From positions 77,541,931-77,605,930 of the forward strand of contig NC_090982.1 in NCBI RefSeq assembly GCF_040807025.1: a stretch of 64,000 bases of DNA, in the 5' to 3' direction. The DNA comes from Struthio camelus (lineage: Eukaryota; Chordata; Aves; Struthioniformes; Struthionidae). The notes below the pieces were generated by a model, which was not told the DNA's origin, did no database searches, and saw only the letters and a list, made by a program, of their open reading frames with translations. Each line of letters starts with the position of its first letter. The first letter of the stretch is position 1. The translations under genes and the position numbers were made by a program. This document shows positions 39,201-44,900 of this stretch, piece by piece.

Positions 39201-41920
39201 GAGTTTTAATTACATCCCTGTTCCTTGTGTAAAGAACATAAAACTATAAGAAGTTGATTCTTATCTCCAAGAATTTCAGAGCACGCTACTTGTCCAGTTA
39301 AACTCTATCTATCCTGAAAAAAAACCTCATAATTTTTATTGTATCCTTGCTCATAAGAAAACAGCCATGTCTTGCTGCGGAGAATGAGTAAAATGTTACT
39401 GGTTCTGATGGGAGGAATCCTGATCCCAGTTTCAGCAATTTACACCTGAGGTAATCCATTCTCTCCCATAAGAGTCATTCGAGACCTAGGCTAGGGATAT
39501 AGTGTCAAGTCTAGCCCAGCTTCGTTTTTGGAATGGAAATTAGACCTTTCCATGAGCCTTGCTGTCCCCCTAGGAAGTGAGAGTGTACGGGTGTTCCCCA
39601 CAGAAGAACCTCGTCTGTTTTGAGGCAGCACAGGCCTAAAGACGTCTCCAGGCACAAAGGCTCCTAAACTTCATCCCTGGCATTTACTCCAGTGAAATGT
39701 TTGCAAAGAGGAATCGTAACCCCATTGACTTCTGGGCTGCAAGACTAAAGAATTAGGGGAAAAAAAAGAAAAAAAAACCCCTCTCTTAGCTTCCTCTTAT
39801 AAAAGTTCCTCATTCCCTGATCAGCCCAGTCTCCCTTAGCCTTCTCTAAACTTCTTCCTGCTTGAATTCACTGGTTTTGAACTGATGATCAAAGCACATA
39901 AAACGTGAAAAATAAATGATCTTTCCCTGTAAAGTATGCTCCTTTATATCCAGGAAGTTCTGAGTCTCTGAGACTCTCAGACGCTCAGTTGAAAAGGGAC
40001 TGAACACTGCTCCACTGAAGCCCAGATACATGGCTGGGCAAAACACAAAATTTTCCTACAGCAACATAGTCTTTTTGATAATCAGAACAACTGTTGCTAT
40101 ACAAGCAGAGGTGCCCTGGATGGACAGTGGCTCACAGACAAGCACAGCGTATCTTTTCTCCAGAGCCAAGATGGAGAAAGAGACCTCAAGCTGGCAGAGA
40201 TTCTTCTTTGTGAGAAGACACAACCTCTTCTTGGGGGACTGTCAGAACAGCAAACAGATGTCCCTGTCCTCACTCCAGGGCACACAGTCTGCCCCGCACC
40301 AGGAAGGGGAAACAGCAGCACAGTTGCAGACATAAACCCTTGGGAAAAAACTGTCCAGTCTTCTGAGCTCAGATAGGTTGGGGGAAAAAAAATTAATGTC
40401 AAAATATGAGTAGGCACTAACCTCTGTGTTCATCTTATACAGGGAGAAACAACAAGAGTTCTGGAGAGGCAAGGTCAAAGACTTTCCCTTTTAACACAGA
40501 AGCTGCTGACATGGATCCCTGATAAGAGATCAGGGCACCTTAATAGCACCTTGGGCCTGGAGATGAAGTGCAAAAATACTAGACTCAGTTCAGTTACCCC
40601 TGCTGCAAAGCCCTAATACGGACCACGATCCCCGCTACGGAGCTGCGGGAAGCTGGCCCACTTTAAGGATACACTCCACTTGGATGTCTTTGTCCCTTCT
40701 GTGTCCCTCTCAGGACTCAGTGGGCTGTCCTGCGAGGCAGTGTGCAGGAGGGACAGAATAACCAGCACTGGTGGGCAGAGCAGTGAAAGCAATCAGTGTT
40801 GGCAGAATATATATAATATAAATACACACACACACACACACACACACACTCTCTCAGGGCTAAATGAATGGACAAGTAAAGGCCATATAGACAGACTTCT
40901 GTGTGAGGCTTCAGCAGGTGGATCTCCTGTCTTTAGCCTCTTTCTTCTTCATATAAACAAAAATCTGTTGATGACACCAGCTCTCTGCCCCAATGAGAAA
41001 AACCACAGGAGAGCTCTGAGGCAGCGCACAGAAATCATGCTGAAACCTTTGGGAGGGAGCAGGAGAGCCAATTATGCAGACCAGCCAAACGGACAAGGTG
41101 TCTGAGGCAGCTGAGCCCCAAACTCAGCATGTATATCCCTGCATTGCAGGGCTTTTGCACGAGATGCCATTCTCTCTTGAAGCAGCACCCAGCTGACCTC
41201 TCTTCTGTCCCCAGGGAGCTCCCCCAGCCTACCTGCAGTAGCTTCCCCACAGAAAGGAGGCTAATATGCGCCAAGCGTCCTTCTCTGCAAGGATTCCTGC
41301 TGGAAAGTCTGGTGAAGATCATGCAGAGAATGGCTGTTCCCTATCTCTATACCTATTTGTTTCAGGGTCTGTCTCAGGATGCCATGTGGAGCTCACAAGG
41401 AAGGAATTATGTAGGCTCTGGTTTCTACTCCAGGGCTGTTCCCTTCTGCAGCCTTCAGGGTGCTCTCAGGGTGCATCTCTCTACTTTGCTCTTCTTCCTG
41501 CTTCTCACTAAAACGATGCCTCTCACTTTGCCGTTAACACTTTTTATCACCAACAGGGTACTGCGGATCACTCCCCCCACTCCAAGATAGCCATGTAGAA
41601 AGGACACCAAAAAAAAAGCCAGTCACGTTCTATGGCAGAGTACAACCTTTACAGATTGCTCTGTTTTAAACGTTCTCCCGTTCCCTGGGACACAGTCTGC
41701 AGCACTTCCCTGACGTAGCAGTAAATGCAGAGAAAGTAAACAGAATGCCTCTTCCTTCACCTGCTCTGCAGGTGTAAGACATGCTCCCAAGCATGTCCTC
41801 AAGGACTAGCACATGTGCTGAGTTTACATTCCTTAGGTTGTCATCAGTGACAATGCTAATTACCAGACCTCACTCACCTTTCAACTTCTTCTTTCCAAAT
41901 TGTATTCCAAATAGAGGCAT
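22..41920 (-). CDS. ATP8B5: P4-ATPase flippase of the ATP8B subfamily (ATP8B5/FetA-like), N-terminal part, 12 spliced exons
   Basis: This is the coding span from start codon to window edge; the actual CDS is the twelve exons listed separately. P4-ATPases move phospholipids from the outer to the cytoplasmic leaflet, normally with a CDC50/TMEM30 subunit. In the joined product (about 419 residues here) I see a polar N-terminus (1-34), [14 protein letters not shown] before TM1 (about 55-78), TM2 (about 80-98), the actuator domain with DGET at 173-176, TM3 (about 279-303), TM4 with PISL at 344-347, and [10 protein letters not shown] with catalytic Asp397. All eleven introns are GT-AG and every phase fits. 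Subfamily ATP8B is clear. ATP8B5 is chosen from remembered similarity to mouse FetA (for example KGYYFQ and LPW in the TM3-TM4 loop); ATP8B2 or ATP8B4 is not excluded. The rest of the P domain, the N domain and TM5-TM10 lie left of position 1. Confidence 0.85.
231..1992 (-). other. Intron 11
   Basis: This is a GT-AG intron of about 1.8 kb. I see no further exon, RNA gene or clear repeat in it. Open frames on either strand here are short and resemble no known protein. Confidence 0.85.
1993..2189 (-). CDS. ATP8B5: ATP8B-like exon 11: TM3, exoplasmic loop and TM4
   Basis: The acceptor is tttttgcag (AG at 2190-2191) and the donor is gtatgt. The exon encodes residues 285-349 in phase 0 and ends on two bases of a Ser codon. 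It covers most of TM3, the short exoplasmic loop ([14 protein letters not shown] then [10 protein letters not shown]) and TM4 with [18 protein letters not shown]. The PISL motif is where P4-ATPases have the unwound TM4 segment. The loop residues KGYYFQ and LPW are the best local argument for an ATP8B5/FetA-like identity over ATP8B4. Confidence 0.95.
2190..7550 (-). other. Intron 10
   Basis: This intron of about 5.4 kb is AT-rich, especially at 2.9-3.9 kb. It contains a short purine-rich GA tract near 7,289-7,314. I see no coding exon or recognisable long transposon. Confidence 0.8.
7289..7314. repeat. GA-rich microsatellite
   Basis: Two runs of AG dinucleotides are separated by an AAAG interruption, seen directly in the sequence. 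It is an ordinary intronic simple repeat. Confidence 0.85.
7551..7639 (-). CDS. ATP8B5: ATP8B-like exon 10: actuator-to-TM3 linker
   Basis: The acceptor is ctccag (AG at 7640-7641) and the donor is gtaagt. The exon completes the split Gly255 codon and encodes residues 256-284: [11 protein letters not shown], then [11 protein letters not shown], then the start of TM3 (VLVLV). The motif K-R-T-S/K-I-D-x-L-M-N is highly conserved in class-1 P4-ATPases. It ends in phase 0, matching the exon at 1,993-2,189. Confidence 0.95.
7640..8581 (-). other. Intron 9, with a possible MIR fragment
   Basis: This is an intron of about 0.9 kb. Apart from the MIR-like piece listed separately I see nothing else in it. 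Confidence 0.8.
7785..7890 (-). repeat. Possible MIR SINE fragment, antisense
   Basis: The plus strand reads aggttaaataacttgc, then a stretch resembling 'agatcayat', then gatttggatcc. This is the order seen in reverse-complemented MIR elements. It is strongly decayed and rests on memory of the consensus. Confidence 0.45.
8582..8740 (-). CDS. ATP8B5: ATP8B-like exon 9: actuator domain, second part
   Basis: The acceptor AG lies at 8741-8742 behind a long T run, and the donor is gtaggt. Residues 202-255 include [14 protein letters not shown], then [11 protein letters not shown], then [14 protein letters not shown]. 'PNN.L..F.G.L' and 'LLRGC..RNT.W..G.V...G' are diagnostic of class-1 P4-ATPase actuator domains. 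The exon starts with two bases of Gly202 and ends on one base of Gly255; both neighbours match. Confidence 0.95.
8741..12175 (-). other. Intron 8
   Basis: This intron of about 3.4 kb contains no exon that I can recognise. A stretch near 9,825-9,880 vaguely resembles reversed MIR but is too decayed to call. A 19-base near-match (one mismatch) occurs around 10,088 and 10,330. Confidence 0.8.
12176..12258 (-). CDS. ATP8B5: ATP8B-like exon 8: DGET loop and actuator core
   Basis: The acceptor is tattacag (AG at 12,259-12,260) and the donor is gtgagt. It encodes [10 protein letters not shown], then VTAELGED, then the last residues before Gly202 (residues 175-201). The first codon, Glu175, is the glutamate of the DGET loop. 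In P4-ATPases that loop dephosphorylates the aspartyl-phosphate, the role TGES plays in other P-type pumps. Phase 1 at both ends agrees with the adjoining exons. Confidence 0.95.
12259..13870 (-). other. Intron 7
   Basis: This is an intron of about 1.6 kb. I see no repeat or additional exon in it. Confidence 0.8.
13871..13941 (-). CDS. ATP8B5: ATP8B-like exon 7: actuator domain up to the DGET loop
   Basis: The acceptor is gtgttcag (AG at 13,942-13,943) and the donor is gtaagt. Residues 151-174 read [14 protein letters not shown], then [10 protein letters not shown]. The family sequence at this point is almost always '..SLCY(V/I)ETAxLDGETN', but here the Cys position is Thr165 (codon ACA). 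Otherwise the exon is a textbook P4-ATPase actuator segment. Confidence 0.95.
14133..14205 (-). CDS. ATP8B5: ATP8B-like exon 6: actuator domain, first part
   Basis: The acceptor is ttcttgcag (AG at 14,206-14,207) and the donor is gtgagt. After one base completing Met126 it encodes [14 protein letters not shown], then [10 protein letters not shown] (residues 127-150). 'W..V.VGD.I.L..N.FV.AD' is the family pattern. The residue before AD is Thr, where the paralogues I recall have Ala or Pro. Only 191 bases separate it from the next exon, the smallest intron visible in the gene. Confidence 0.95.
14206..15794 (-). other. Intron 5
   Basis: This intron of about 1.6 kb has no recognisable exon. A 9-base unit (gttatgtta) is repeated twice near 14,582-14,602. 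Confidence 0.8.
15795..15856 (-). CDS. ATP8B5: ATP8B-like exon 5: TM2-to-actuator linker
   Basis: The acceptor is cttttcag (AG at 15,857-15,858) and the donor is gtaagt. It encodes [20 protein letters not shown] (residues 106-125) plus two bases of Met126. The 'RH.SD..VNNR...VL' pattern follows TM2 in ATP8B proteins. Phase 0 at its start joins cleanly to IDDF of the preceding exon. Confidence 0.93.
15857..16917 (-). other. Intron 4, with a 'tcaatgg'-family repeat fragment
   Basis: This intron of about 1.1 kb holds the dispersed-repeat fragment listed separately. I see nothing else in it. Confidence 0.8.
16375..16480. repeat. Degenerate 'gaagtcaatgg' dispersed repeat
   Basis: The sequence tctctcagtgaagtcaatgg is followed by a partly mirrored tttgatgggagc. 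This resembles a palindromic repeat that I recall as common in turtle, crocodile and bird genomes. Similar fragments occur near 39,719, 50,918 and 55,725. The family assignment is from memory. Confidence 0.45.
16918..17016 (-). CDS. ATP8B5: ATP8B-like exon 4: TM2
   Basis: The acceptor is ctgcag (AG at 17,017-17,018) and the donor is gtaaga. It has 33 whole codons (residues 73-105): [20 protein letters not shown], then [13 protein letters not shown]. '[14 protein letters not shown]' and 'KDA.DD' are strong ATP8B signatures spanning the TM1-TM2 turn and TM2. Phase is 0 at both ends. Confidence 0.95.
17017..19289 (-). other. Intron 3
   Basis: This intron of about 2.3 kb shows no exon and no clear repeat. 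Confidence 0.8.
19290..19403 (-). CDS. ATP8B5: ATP8B-like exon 3: N-terminal motif and TM1
   Basis: The acceptor is ccctacag (AG at 19,404-19,405) and the donor is gtatga. It has 38 whole codons (residues 35-72): [18 protein letters not shown], then [20 protein letters not shown]. 'N.I.T.KYN..TFLP.NLFEQF.R.AN.YFL' is one of the most conserved P4-ATPase stretches and leads into TM1. Phase is 0 at both ends. Confidence 0.96.
22812..22837. repeat. Perfect inverted repeat, 12-base arms, 2-base spacer
   Basis: The arm cttacatgggca is followed by tc and then its exact reverse complement. The flanks (cac on one side and gtg a few bases out on the other) extend the symmetry imperfectly. It could form a small hairpin or be the core of a decayed palindromic transposon. 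Confidence 0.9.
22960..23110 (+). repeat. MIR SINE fragment
   Basis: The order ttcccagttctgcc, then ctgtgcgaccttggacagtc, then tgtttcctta matches the MIR core ('..cagctctgcc..gtgtgaccttgggcaagtc..gtttcctca'). It is in sense orientation on the plus strand and moderately decayed. The assignment rests on recognising the consensus by eye. Confidence 0.75.
24190..24350 (-). repeat. MIR-like SINE fragment, antisense
   Basis: The plus strand shows tatccttatcctactgatgc, then aaatgcatggaggtaaaa, then gtcacatcatcactcgcaga, then aggatccgaaagccttgtct. This is the order of reverse-complemented MIR (spaced 'cattttacagatg', 'gaggcacagagaggttaa', 'gtcacacagc', 'ggattcgaacccagg'). Confidence 0.55.
24505..25120. 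mobile_element. GC-rich block, possible solo LTR or other mobile element
   Basis: This stretch is clearly richer in G and C than its surroundings. It holds a TATA-like catttaagcccagg near 24,674 and internal near-repeats of 'agccctgcct' around 24,800-24,830. The composition and the compact promoter-like feature resemble a bird or crocodile LTR. I could not find convincing terminal TG...CA ends, a target-site duplication or internal retroviral coding sequence. A non-mobile GC-rich segment is equally possible. Confidence 0.3.
28700..28747. repeat. TC-rich microsatellite with an internal duplication
   Basis: Two CT runs flank a short segment in which tgtgagatc occurs twice, interrupted by agatc. 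This is seen directly and is probably slippage plus a small local duplication. Confidence 0.85.
30209..30267 (-). CDS. ATP8B5: ATP8B-like exon 2: cytoplasmic N-terminus
   Basis: The acceptor is ttctctacag (AG at 30,268-30,269) and the donor is gtaagt. Its first two bases complete Glu15. It then encodes [19 protein letters not shown] (residues 16-34). 'E.R...AN.R.(Y/F)N..F.YA' directly before 'SN.IKTSKYN' is the family arrangement. It is isolated by 10.8 kb and 11.6 kb introns, but phase and homology on both sides make it secure. Confidence 0.92.
30725..33400 (-). mobile_element. Old CR1-type LINE, antisense to the plus strand (same strand as the host gene)
   Basis: Many short landmarks of a reverse-complemented sauropsid CR1 occur in the right order. 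These include ctggaagggacttcaggagg, tcttctcttgcctaggctaa (CR1 '..tctccaggctaaacaa'), cagtacccaaaatgg, gatgaatcccatgag, ctagtcttctgaac, cccatgagatattagttacc, cttgaagtccatttt and ttcttcctgtttat. The copy spans about 2.7 kb, so it includes the 3' end and much of the reverse-transcriptase ORF on the minus strand, but many stops and indels make it dead. An A-rich stretch at 32,208-32,232 lies inside it. Boundaries are approximate. Confidence 0.85.
32208..32232. repeat. A-rich tract (A15-C-A9) inside the CR1 copy
   Basis: The tract is seen directly. The CR1 family has an A-rich stretch at the corresponding place, so this is probably a slippage expansion within the element and not the tail of a second insertion. 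Confidence 0.8.
33515..33630 (-). repeat. MIR-like SINE fragment, antisense
   Basis: The plus strand reads tttacaatggggaaaacaaa, then gtacagagagatcagggaac, then ttgtccagtgtctgaaagg, then agcagagctcaggaggtcc. This follows reverse-complemented MIR ('ttttacagatggggaaactga..cacagagaggt..cttgcccaag..gcagagctgggattc'). It lies just beyond the CR1 copy. Confidence 0.6.
35485..35496. repeat. Poly-A tract (A12)
   Basis: A run of twelve A follows an AAAAAG stretch. No SINE or LINE body could be recognised immediately upstream, so it is listed only as a simple repeat. Confidence 0.85.
36299..36332. repeat. TA microsatellite
   Basis: Two TA arrays are joined through a TT interruption. The arrangement is self-complementary and could extrude as a cruciform. 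Confidence 0.9.
38520..38543. repeat. Perfect inverted repeat, 11-base arms, 2-base spacer
   Basis: The arm gctgagctctg, the spacer cc and the exact reverse complement of the arm lie inside a locally GC-rich stretch. No transposon ends could be identified around it. Confidence 0.9.
39715..39745. repeat. Short piece of the 'tcaatgg' dispersed repeat
   Basis: ccccattgacttctgggctg is the reverse orientation of the 'aagtcaatggg' core also seen near 16.4, 50.9 and 55.7 kb. It is short, so chance similarity is possible. Confidence 0.3.
40824..40849. repeat. (AC)13 microsatellite
   Basis: There are thirteen uninterrupted AC units. It is a probable polymorphic marker in intron 1. Confidence 0.95.
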
Positions 41921-41956
41921 CCCAAAACTTTATTTTAGTCCAACTCCATGGAATTT
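41878..41956 (-). CDS. ATP8B5: ATP8B-like exon 1 (start-codon exon): 5' UTR plus first 14 codons
   Basis: The acceptor is cttgtcttgcag (AG at 41,957-41,958) and the donor is gtgagt. The ATG at 41,920-41,918 opens the frame [14 protein letters not shown] and ends one base into Glu15, exactly the phase exon 2 needs. An in-frame TAA (41,932-41,930) lies four codons upstream, so no longer in-frame start exists in this exon. The first 36 bases are 5' UTR, and the good acceptor shows that at least one non-coding exon precedes it. The context is moderate (G at -3, C at +4). Confidence 0.88.
41935..41949 (-). promoter_or_regulatory. Five-codon upstream ORF in the 5' UTR
   Basis: An ATG at 41,949-41,947 starts four sense codons (Met-Glu-Leu-Asp) and a TAA, ending 14 bases before the main ATG. 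The two frames differ. Its own start context is weak at -3 (T) but has G at +4. Such a short, close uORF could lower translation of the main ORF; the effect is inferred. Confidence 0.5.
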
Positions 41957-44900
41957 CTGCAAGACAAGAGAGAAGGCAAGTCACAGCGGGGGTTTCTAGC
42001 CATGCAGCATGACATGAGGTAACAGTAACATATAATTTATAGCCTTACAATGGGAGATCCTAGTTCCAAAGCAATAGCATCAACAGCTACAGTTATTCAC
42101 ATAGCAAATTTTAAACATAAAACCATCTCAGGTTTGCAAGTTGCAGCACTTCAGTGTAGGTTACTTTACCTAGGACATTTTGATCTGTTCATCTCCTGAC
42201 ATAGCACAGAGAAGGAGCCAGTGAAGGAGACACTAAAAAGAATGTTCTCTACTTCTTTGACCCTATATGAAAAGAATGAATATACTCACAGGGCTTGAAT
42301 TTAAGATACAAAGGAACTGTATGACTACCCACAGCAAGACTAGCCTCCCTGAAGAGAAGGAAGCAGTGGGAAAAACTGGCTTTCTGTACATCTGCCTGTT
42401 CTCAACATGTGCTGGCTCACACTGTTGCCCATCTGTTGGGTATCCTCAATGTTTGAGGCTGACTAGCTTATATGGCTCTGAGTATAAGTTTTCCCCTGGT
42501 GGCTGCAAAATTTCTAGCCTAAAGCTAGGCACCTGAAACACTTTTAAGGCACTTAACATGTCCTGATAGTCAGAGAGACCGAACATTAGAAGAATCACAT
42601 CAAGTCTGTTGGTGATAAAACTTCCAGTGTTCCCAGCATGGCACTGTTCATTTAAAGGACTTAAGGGTCATGTTGGTGCTGACAGGCTGTGAAGATCCTT
42701 GAACACTGGGAAAAGGCTGCATTCCCCTGCATGCCTGGTTGACCTGGAGCCTGAATGAAGATGAATGCTGTATTAATTGCTTAACAGGCCAATGGAGCCA
42801 ACTAGAGAAGTCTGAGGGAACCAAATTTAACTAAAATAACTTTTGCAGATGACCGTAACTAAGTGATAGAATGAAGTTTTGTACCTTGACACTGCTCGTG
42901 TTTCATGAAGAAAAATTAAAAGTTATGGGTAAAGAACACCCACCATGAGTCCGCGGCAACTTGCAGACATTCATACTGTCTCTCATACAAAAACATACCA
43001 ACTCCTCTTCTTTAATTTTAAAGTGCCACTTACTTAAGATTATACTCTTATCTGTGCCCGAGCAAGGCTGGCTAAAGAAATAAGTACAGCAGATGATATA
43101 CCCCATTTCAGAAACACACAAGTGTGAATACAGCCCACGCCACTGCCTAGGTGCACTCCCGATGCAACATCACTGGTCAGTGCTGGGTGCTAGCTTGGGT
43201 TTCACTTCTTTCCAGAAAACAAAGATAAACTTGAAGAAAAACTCTACAATGATTGCATAGGTTGAACACCGTGCAGATCTTCTCTGTCCCAGATGCTAAA
43301 ACAGAGCTATTTTCAGCAGCTGTAATTCAATAAGCCTGAAATATTGCAAGCAGCAGCAGGTGATGCTCCAGCCAGCCCGCTGACCGCTGGAGGCCCTGGA
43401 CCCACAGCAGTCCAGGCAGCGCTCCCAGCTGCACACCAGTCGCACCTCAGTGACTCAGTTACTGCAGTGCTCAGGAAACCCTCTGTGCCCACTGTACTTC
43501 AAAGAGATCCTTTTTGCAGGCACTCATGTAGATCCAACTCACCAGAATAAATGTTTGGGCAATATTTCTCCCTCAGATTTCCTTTGTCCATGGAGCTAAA
43601 CCACTTAAAGTTACAACACTCACAGTCACAATCTAAAGCTTTCTCAGTCCTGCTGTTCATTTGAGGTTAATATAAAATATCCCTAGCACTACTTTTACTT
43701 TCCATCCCTAACTGACCTTAGTGCATCTTTTTCAACATATTCTTCTGTATCTTTTTAAGCTTGTTAATCCTATGTCTTATAAACAATTCTAACTAGGACT
43801 GAGCTCCACACAAACAGGTGGGAGGACTGAGACATGCTCCCCACACACCTAGAGGTAAAGACCTTGGACTCTTCCTAGAGCACCAAGAGCCACAGATCTG
43901 ATAAGCACAGTCTGCATGTAGCTTAAGATTGCAAAGGGTTGGCTGGTCGTAATCATTTGGTATAGGTACAATGCTGAACTCTGGACTTTGCTGTATTTGC
44001 CAAGTGCTTCAGAAAAACTATCTGCAACTACTAAATATCTCCCAGCTGTGTGCTTAATTGAAAGGCATATAACTTCAGTAGAGGGAAAAAAGGTTTATTT
44101 TTATGGGAGAGCAGAGAGAAGGGAGGTTATAAGCCTTCTTTTGGCAATAATAAAGTCAAACAAAAAATAGAGTTAAGATCAGCTTCTCATAAATAAAAAC
44201 ATGAAACTTCCCTCAGCTCTGACACATGGGTTTTGTTAATTACTGTGGTACATTAATCATTGGTTTCTGGCGTGACAGTAGGGTGATAAAAAGACTGCAA
44301 CAATATACTGTTTTGTCATGGGGCATCTTTAATTCCTTCAGTGCATTTGATCAGAATTGCATCCACTGAATATCTTTGCTCAGCAGCAAATTCAAATTAC
44401 CTTCAAGGGCAGCTTAAAGCAGCACAAGTATTCCTACAGGCTCACCGTTTCAAAGAAAACTTGTATTTTAGGGTAGACATGGATAATAACTTTACCACGC
44501 CCCTCTCTACCAATACCTTTCCAAATATGTTATTTCCATCACACAGATTTATCACAGCTGCCTGCTTAGCTAAAGCCCATGAGTTACAAATCTTTCCAAA
44601 GCTGACCTGATCCTCTAAGCAAAATTCAGTTCCTGCCTTGCCAAAACCACAATGTCATTTGAGTATGTGTCAGTATTCAATGGGTGCACGCATAATAACA
44701 CAAAAGGCTTGACACAGCCCTAACCCGCTAAGGTGTACTCTTTATTTTGATAATATTACAGATATCTTCTTTTTCCAGTTTGTTTTTGACTCAGACATCT
44801 CATTCTCGTATTCCTTTAGCTAGCAACCGAATCTCCGACTTTTTTCACAGTCTGTAGCTTCTTTGTGTACCTGTCTGCTAACAGCCCAGTTTCTGGCAAT

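Larger units (their letters stand above)
30268..41877 (-). other. Intron 1 (large), containing a CR1 LINE and microsatellites
   Basis: This intron of about 11.6 kb is the largest one visible. It contains the long CR1 copy, a MIR-like fragment, TA and CA microsatellites, poly-A tracts and a perfect 11-base-arm inverted repeat. I see no alternative coding exon between the first two coding exons. Confidence 0.75.

Noticed and set aside
40680..41105. A 141-codon open frame on the plus strand
   Set aside because: It runs through the (AC)13 microsatellite, giving a Thr-His tract, and has no recognisable domain or neighbouring exon.
41878..41956. A tryptophan-rich 25-codon open frame across the start-codon exon (a different reading frame)
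   Set aside because: It looks protein-like, but its end phase does not fit exon 2. The frame with the ATG at 41,920 fits exactly and joins into the conserved N-terminal motif.
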